Shown: positions 44,895 through 48,943 of the stretch, in pieces
Numbering within the stretch: the stretch's first letter is position 1
Layout of the letters: each line of letters opens with the position of its first letter
Source of the DNA: Ferrimonas marina
GTDB lineage: Bacteria; Pseudomonadota; Gammaproteobacteria; Enterobacterales; Shewanellaceae
NCBI RefSeq assembly: GCF_900129905.1
Contig: NZ_FQXG01000015.1
Span: 1-48,943, forward strand
Reading direction: 5' to 3'
DNA: 48,943 nucleotides
Position numbers and translations under genes: made by a program
Notes under the pieces: model-generated
What the model was told of the DNA's origin: nothing
What the model saw: only the letters and a program-made list of their open reading frames with translations
Databases searched by the model: none

Positions 44895-46865
44895 ATGGTT
44901 CCGGAACTAGGACATTACTCGCTCATCATCGGTCTGGCCTTCGCAGCCCTGATCGCCGTAGTACCCCTGCTCGGCGTGGCGCGCAAAGACGCCTACCTGG
45001 TGAGCTTCGCTCGCCCCCTTGCCTATGGCATGTGCCTGTTTATGGCCATCGCCGTAGTCTGCCTGGGGTACGCTTTTGCCACGGACGACTTCTCCGTCGC
45101 TTATGTAGCAAACAACTCAAACAGTCTGCTCCCCATCTACTTTAAGATCGCCGCGATCTGGGGTGGTCATGAGGGCTCGCTGCTGTTCTGGACCTTCTCC
45201 ATCTCTGTGTGGGCTGCCGCCGTGGCGTTCTTCAGCCGCGGTCTGGAAGAAGCCTTCACCGCCCGAGTTCTGGCGGTACTGGGTATGGTGATCGTGGGCT
45301 TTGCCCTGTTCATGCTGTTTACCTCGAGCCCGTTCGAGCGCATCTTCCCGATGCCGGCGGAAGGCCGCGATCTGAACCCGATGCTGCAAGACATCGGTCT
45401 GATCTTCCACCCGCCGCTGCTGTACCTCGGCTACGTGGGCTTCTCCGTCTCCTTCGCCTTCGCTATTGCGGCGCTGATGAGTGGTCGCCTGGATTCTGCC
45501 TGGGCGCGCTGGTCTCGCCCCTGGACTCTGGCCGCTTGGGCCTTCCTGACTGCCGGTATCGCACTGGGCTCCTGGTGGGCTTACTACGAGCTGGGCTGGG
45601 GCGGCTGGTGGTTCTGGGATCCGGTAGAGAACGCCTCCTTCATGCCTTGGCTGGTTGGCACGGCGCTGCTGCACTCGCTGATCGTGACCGAGAAGCGCGG
45701 TACCTTCCGTAACTGGACCATCCTGCTGGCGATCTTCACCTTCTCCTTGAGCCTGCTGGGTACCTTCCTGGTGCGTTCCGGGGTACTGACCTCCGTGCAC
45801 TCCTTCGCGGCGGACCCGTCCCGTGGTCTGTTCATCTTGATATTGCTTGGTCTAACGATTGGTGGCTCGCTCACCCTGTTCGCCTTGCGGGCGACGGAGC
45901 TGACCTCACCGGCGCGCTTCGACCTGCTGTCGAAAGAGACCATGCTGATGGCCTGTAACGTGCTGCTGGTGGTTGCCACCGGTTCAGTACTGCTGGGCAC
46001 CCTGTACCCGCTGCTGGGTGATGCCCTGGGCCTGGGTCAGATTTCTGTTGGACCTCCGTACTTCAATATGGTGTTCAACCCCATTGTCCTTGTGATGTTC
46101 ATATTTATGGGGATAGGGCCGTTCATTCGCTGGAAGAAGGCGAAGGATGGGGAACTGAAGAAGCTGCTGCCGTCTGCCGTGGTGGCCCTGATTGCTGCCA
46201 TTGCTCTGCCGCTGCTGCTGGGTGACTCCGCTCGCTACAACGCCTGGGTGTTCTTCGGCCTGTTCACCGCTTTCTGGGTGGGTGGCTGCCTGATCATCGA
46301 CCTGCTGCGCCAGACCCGTGATACCGATGGCTCCTTCACCGGTCGCCGCCTGACCCGCAGCTACCTGGGTATGCAGCTGGCCCACGCCGGTATCGTCATG
46401 TCCATCATCGGTGCCACCGTGGTGTCCAACTACGATGATGAGCGCTCCGTACGCATGGGCCCGGGCATCAGCCACGACCTGGCTGGCTACACCTTCACCT
46501 ACGAGCGTACTCAGATGGTGCAGGGTCCGAACTACACCGCTGAGCAAGGCGTTGTGACCGTGGCCAAAGAAGGCAAGTACGTCACTACCCTGTACCCGGA
46601 CCGCCGTCAGTACAACGTTCGCACCATGGACATGACCGAAGCGGGCATCGACTGGGGCTTCATCCGTGACCTGTACGTCACCATGGGTGATCCGCTGGAC
46701 GACACTCACTACGCCGTGCGTCTGAACTACAAGCCGGGCGTTCGCTGGATCTGGATCGGTTCCATCTTCATGATGTTCGGCGCCGGTGTGGCGGCCTCTG
46801 ACAAGCGTGCTAAGGCACGTAAGAAGGCCAAAGCCACCGACACCGCGAAGTTGGCTAACGCCTAA
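44895..46865 (+). CDS. ccmF: haem lyase subunit CcmF
   Basis: CcmF (656 aa) takes haem from CcmE and, with CcmH and CcmI, attaches it to the CXXCH of apocytochromes on the periplasmic side. It has about 15 membrane helices, the WWD motif WGGWWFWDPVENASFMPW, and conserved histidines in WGGHEGSLLFW, GLIFHPPLLYLGY and TSVHSFAADPSRG. The C-terminal part before the last helix is a periplasmic domain. ATG 44895 has GAGGTAAG upstream. First gene of ccmF-ccmG-ccmH-tlpA-like. Confidence 0.97.
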   Translation: MVPELGHYSLIIGLAFAALIAVVPLLGVARKDAYLVSFARPLAYGMCLFMAIAVVCLGYAFATDDFSVAYVANNSNSLLPIYFKIAAIWGGHEGSLLFWTFSISVWAAAVAFFSRGLEEAFTARVLAVLGMVIVGFALFMLFTSSPFERIFPMPAEGRDLNPMLQDIGLIFHPPLLYLGYVGFSVSFAFAIAALMSGRLDSAWARWSRPWTLAAWAFLTAGIALGSWWAYYELGWGGWWFWDPVENASFMPWLVGTALLHSLIVTEKRGTFRNWTILLAIFTFSLSLLGTFLVRSGVLTSVHSFAADPSRGLFILILLGLTIGGSLTLFALRATELTSPARFDLLSKETMLMACNVLLVVATGSVLLGTLYPLLGDALGLGQISVGPPYFNMVFNPIVLVMFIFMGIGPFIRWKKAKDGELKKLLPSAVVALIAAIALPLLLGDSARYNAWVFFGLFTAFWVGGCLIIDLLRQTRDTDGSFTGRRLTRSYLGMQLAHAGIVMSIIGATVVSNYDDERSVRMGPGISHDLAGYTFTYERTQMVQGPNYTAEQGVVTVAKEGKYVTTLYPDRRQYNVRTMDMTEAGIDWGFIRDLYVTMGDPLDDTHYAVRLNYKPGVRWIWIGSIFMMFGAGVAASDKRAKARKKAKATDTAKLANA

Positions 46866-46879
46866 TCTAAGGAGCAGAA

Positions 46880-47434
46880 ATGAAGCGCGCAGTACTGTTT
46901 ATTCCGCTCGCGATCTTCGCCCTGCTCAGCATTTTCCTGTTTAAGGGGTTGTTCCTCGACCCCTCTAAACTGGAATCGGTGCTGGTAGGGAAACCGGTCC
47001 CGGCCTTCGTGCTGGAGTCCCTGGAAGACGAAAACAAGAGCTGGACCCAGGAAGACCTCAAAGGGGATGTCTATCTCATCAACATCTGGGCGACCTGGTG
47101 TCCGTCCTGCAAGTATGAGCACCCCTTCCTCAACCAGCTGAAGCGTCGTGGCGAGATCAAGATCTACGGCATCAACTACCGGGATGAACGCCCGGCAGCG
47201 ATCCGCTACCTGAAGCAGACCGGCGACCCGTACACCAAGAACATCTTCGATCCGGAAGGGTCTCTGGCGTTCGATATGGGGGTTTACGGTGCTCCGGAAA
47301 CCTACGTGGTTGACCACAATGGCATCGTTCGTCATCGCTTCGCCGGTGTTCTCGAGCCGCAGGTTTGGGCTAAGGACTTTATGCCGCTGATCCAACAGAT
47401 CCGTGCTGAAGCCGCTGCAGAGGGTAACTCCTAA
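46880..47434 (+). CDS. ccmG: membrane-anchored thiol-disulfide oxidoreductase CcmG (DsbE)
   Basis: CcmG (184 aa) keeps the cysteines of apocytochrome c or of CcmH reduced, drawing electrons from DsbD. An N-terminal anchor (residues about 4-25) precedes a thioredoxin fold with active site ATWCPSCKYE and the cis-proline loop VYGAPETYVVD. The acidic surroundings and the GINYRDERPAAI insert are usual for the family. It lies 14 nt after ccmF, and its stop overlaps the ccmH start (TAATG). Confidence 0.96.
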   Translation: MKRAVLFIPLAIFALLSIFLFKGLFLDPSKLESVLVGKPVPAFVLESLEDENKSWTQEDLKGDVYLINIWATWCPSCKYEHPFLNQLKRRGEIKIYGINYRDERPAAIRYLKQTGDPYTKNIFDPEGSLAFDMGVYGAPETYVVDHNGIVRHRFAGVLEPQVWAKDFMPLIQQIRAEAAAEGNS

Positions 47435-47907
47435 TGAAGAAGTTGTTTGTTGCGCTGACCGGCCTGCTGATGGCTGGCCTGGTGCAGGCCGCGCCGATTG
47501 ACACTTACGAGTTCAAAGACGATGCGTCGCGCCAGCGTGGTGTGGCCCTGGCTGCCGAGCTGCGTTGTCCGCAGTGTCAGAACCAGAACCTGCACGACTC
47601 CAACTCCCCCATCGCCCTGGACATGCGCCTGCAGGTCTACGAGATGGTGGAAGAGGGCAAGACCAACGAAGAGATCGTCACCTACTTCACTGACCGCTAT
47701 GGTGATTTTGTTCGCTATAAGCCGGCGTTCGATCCGCGCACCTACGTGCTGTGGCTCGGCCCGGTGGCCTTCCTGCTGATGGGTGGTGCGATCGCGGTGA
47801 TGTTTGTTCGTCGTCAGCGTGCCCAAAGCGCCGGTGAGGTCGAAGTGACCGCAGTGGATAAAGAGAAGCTGGCTAAGCTGCTCAACCAGGACGAAAGCGC
47901 AAAGTGA
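47434..47907 (+). CDS. ccmH: cytochrome c maturation protein CcmH
   Basis: CcmH (157 aa) is a periplasmic thiol protein bound to the inner membrane that reduces the apocytochrome disulfide. Residues 1-19 form a signal peptide (LMAGLVQA before APID). The redox motif is LRCPQCQNQNLHDSNSPIA, a membrane helix is at about 105-127 (VLWLGPVAFLLMGGAIAVMF), and a short charged tail follows. It lacks the TPR half present in the fused E. coli CcmH, which here is CcmI. The stop overlaps the next ATG (TGATG). Confidence 0.96.
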   Translation: MKKLFVALTGLLMAGLVQAAPIDTYEFKDDASRQRGVALAAELRCPQCQNQNLHDSNSPIALDMRLQVYEMVEEGKTNEEIVTYFTDRYGDFVRYKPAFDPRTYVLWLGPVAFLLMGGAIAVMFVRRQRAQSAGEVEVTAVDKEKLAKLLNQDESAK

Positions 47908-48455
47908 TGAAGTTGTGGCTACTGGTGCTGGCACTGGTCTCCGGGTCGGCAATGGCCTACCCGGGGGCAAGCAGTAACGAAACCGATCCTGCCCTGGAGC
48001 GATTCATTCATCTGTCTCGCCCCCAGAGTCTGGAGAGTGTTCAGATCATTGCGCCGGACGGTGCGCCGTTCGATCTGTCCCAGTTCAAGGGTCAGCCGGT
48101 GATGATCAATCTGTGGGCGACCTGGTGTCCGCCCTGTATCCGCGAGCTGCCCTCACTGGAGCGCTTCCGTCAGGACTTTGAGCCCCGTGGCCTTCAGGTG
48201 GCGCCGGTCTCCATTGATCGCGACATCACCGTGGTAAAGCCGTTTCTGGAGGAGCTGGGCATTGCAGATCTGGAAACCTGGTACGACACCAGCAACCAGA
48301 TCGGTAAGATCCTGCCAACGGATCTGATCCCGGCCTCCTTTATCCTGGACGCCGAAGGCAACCTGGTGGGTTTTGTTCGCAGCTTTATCGATTGGGACAG
48401 CCCCGCGGTGCGCGCCACCATGGAGCAGTACCTGCCCGAGGCAGCGGCCCAGTAG
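47907..48455 (+). CDS. periplasmic TlpA/ResA-like thioredoxin
   Basis: Exported thioredoxin-fold protein of 182 aa. MKLWLLVLALVSGSAMA is a signal peptide cut before YPGA. The redox site is WATWCPPCIRELPSLERFRQ and the cis-proline loop is DLIPASFILDAEGN. It starts in the ccmH stop codon, so it belongs to the ccmFGH operon. I infer a role in cytochrome c thiol handling alongside CcmG; TlpA-like proteins can also serve copper delivery to oxidases. An in-frame GTG one codon earlier is less likely than this ATG. A terminator follows 31 nt later. Confidence 0.9.
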   Translation: MKLWLLVLALVSGSAMAYPGASSNETDPALERFIHLSRPQSLESVQIIAPDGAPFDLSQFKGQPVMINLWATWCPPCIRELPSLERFRQDFEPRGLQVAPVSIDRDITVVKPFLEELGIADLETWYDTSNQIGKILPTDLIPASFILDAEGNLVGFVRSFIDWDSPAVRATMEQYLPEAAAQ

Positions 48456-48486
48456 ACACACTGGCAATAGCCTAAGCTCTGCATTG

Positions 48487-48529
48487 AAAAGCGATCCGAC
48501 CAATAACTGGTCAATTGGATCGCTTTTTT
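48487..48529 (+). terminator. terminator of the ccmFGH-tlpA operon
   Basis: AAAAGCGATCC (48487-48497) pairs with GGATCGCTTTT (48517-48527), with a nested GACCA/TGGTC stem (48498-48502 and 48508-48512) and six T residues at the end. Confidence 0.93.
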
Positions 48530-48540
48530 CATTTTGGCCC

Positions 48541-48568
48541 TTGCACCTTCTAAAAGCCGCCCTATAAT
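48541..48568 (+). promoter_or_regulatory. rrn promoter P1
   Basis: TTGCAC (48541-48546) and TATAAT (48563-48568) with a 16-bp spacer, followed by GCGCTCC, the GC-rich discriminator of stringently controlled promoters. It is the most upstream of three promoters before the 16S leader. Confidence 0.88.
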
Positions 48569-48659
48569 GCGCTCCTCGTTGGCAGGGACAACGGCGCAGC
48601 GCGCTGAAGCGACCGGTCAACATGGCGTCAGCCACTCAGGTAACTCGGTAAAAAAGTCC

Positions 48660-48687
48660 TTGACTCACTAAGTTAACTGAATAAAAT
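48660..48687 (+). promoter_or_regulatory. rrn promoter P2
   Basis: TTGACT (48660-48665) and TAAAAT (48682-48687), 16-bp spacer, discriminator GGCGCTCC. AAAAAAG just upstream of the -35 could act as an UP element. Confidence 0.9.
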
Positions 48688-48764
48688 GGCGCTCCACTTC
48701 GAGATGAAGAGCCAACGGCTCAAAACACGAAGTTTGAGGTCAAAAAGAAAACGCGATTTTCTGC

Positions 48765-48792
48765 TTGACTTCAGCAACGGGAAGCGTAAGAT
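48765..48792 (+). promoter_or_regulatory. rrn promoter P3
   Basis: TTGACT (48765-48770) and TAAGAT (48787-48792), again a 16-bp spacer, discriminator ACGCATCC. An A-rich stretch (CAAAAAGAAAACGCGATTTT, 48741-48760) upstream fits an UP element. Transcription would start near 48800, right at the boxB hairpin. Confidence 0.9.
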
Positions 48793-48800
48793 ACGCATCC

Positions 48801-48832
48801 TGCTTCGGCAACGAAGCAACGCTCTTTAACAA
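48801..48832 (+). promoter_or_regulatory. rrn antitermination site boxB-boxA
   Basis: TGCTTCG (48801-48807) pairs with CGAAGCA (48812-48818) around GCAA, a boxB-like hairpin. CGCTCTTTAACAA (48820-48832) is the boxA of rRNA operons, bound by NusB-S10 to prevent Rho-dependent termination. Confidence 0.9.
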
Positions 48833-48943
48833 TTTGTCAGACAATCTGTGTGGGCACTCACGCAGGATTGAGAAATCATCATTTTCTCGATGCTACTGAG
48901 TGACTGCACAACATGCAGAGTAATTTGGTCTTCGGACTAAATT
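48833..48943 (+). other. pre-16S rRNA leader, reaching the 16S 5' end
   Basis: This is the spacer between boxA and 16S rRNA, containing arms of the RNase III processing stem. Its end forms a hairpin, AATTTGGTC (48922-48930) with GACTAAATT (48935-48943) on a TTCG loop. The final AAATT should be the first bases of mature 16S rRNA, which usually begins AAATTGAAGAG, so the gene itself starts where the window stops. Confidence 0.85.

Overview
The window is a stretch of gammaproteobacterial chromosome lying between two ribosomal RNA operons. It opens at the 5S rRNA and tRNA-Asp that end one operon, and closes at the promoters, antiterminator and processing leader of another, reaching the first bases of the 16S gene. 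Gene order (murB-birA-coaA, tRNA Thr-Tyr-Gly-Thr, tuf, then the S10, spc and alpha ribosomal operons, then ccmEDCBA, a c5-type cytochrome, ccmI and ccmFGH) matches the Shewanella/Ferrimonas branch of the Alteromonadales. The high G+C of the non-ribosomal genes leans towards a Ferrimonas-like organism. The species is an inference from order and protein similarity remembered from these families, not a database result.

Layout. 7-1139: 5S, tRNA-Asp, terminator, then a gene-free stretch of decayed ~210-bp repeats, each carrying the last bases of tRNA-Asp. 1140-4068: murB-birA, convergent with coaA. 4250-5948: stable-RNA promoter, four tRNAs and tuf (EF-Tu). 6031-25050: an exopolysaccharide locus of the Wzx/Wzy type, with four glycosyltransferases, two flippases, one polymerase, a polyprenyl-phosphate sugar-1-phosphate transferase, an outer-membrane beta-barrel, a short Wza-like protein, a Wzc-like tyrosine autokinase and a 1526-residue secreted mosaic protein with two different predicted beta-propellers. 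25097-38932: S10, spc and alpha operons with recognisable L4, S8 and S4 autoregulatory leader regions. 38976-39691: a gene-free stretch. 39735-48455: cytochrome c maturation (System I) genes in divergent blocks. 48487-48943: terminator, three tandem rrn promoters, boxB/boxA and the pre-16S leader.

How the genes work together. The polysaccharide genes could form a nearly complete assembly line. WcaJ-type transferase loads the first sugar on undecaprenyl phosphate, the GT2 and GT4 enzymes extend the unit, Wzx flips it, Wzy polymerises it, the Wzc-like kinase sets length, and a short OPX protein plus a beta-barrel would carry the polymer outward, as in the VpsN/VpsM arrangement of Vibrio cholerae. 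The large secreted protein is the best candidate for something new: a probable matrix or polymer-binding protein encoded inside the locus. The ccm genes load haem onto c-type cytochromes, one of which is encoded among them.

The main oddity is position. In relatives, tuf here is followed by secE-nusG-rplKAJL-rpoBC-rpsLG-fusA-tuf and then rpsJ. None of those essential genes is present; the polysaccharide locus sits between tuf and rpsJ instead. Either recombination between two tuf copies rearranged the chromosome, or the assembly joined two tuf copies wrongly. Because both ends of the window also stop at rRNA repeats, the assembly explanation has to be excluded first.
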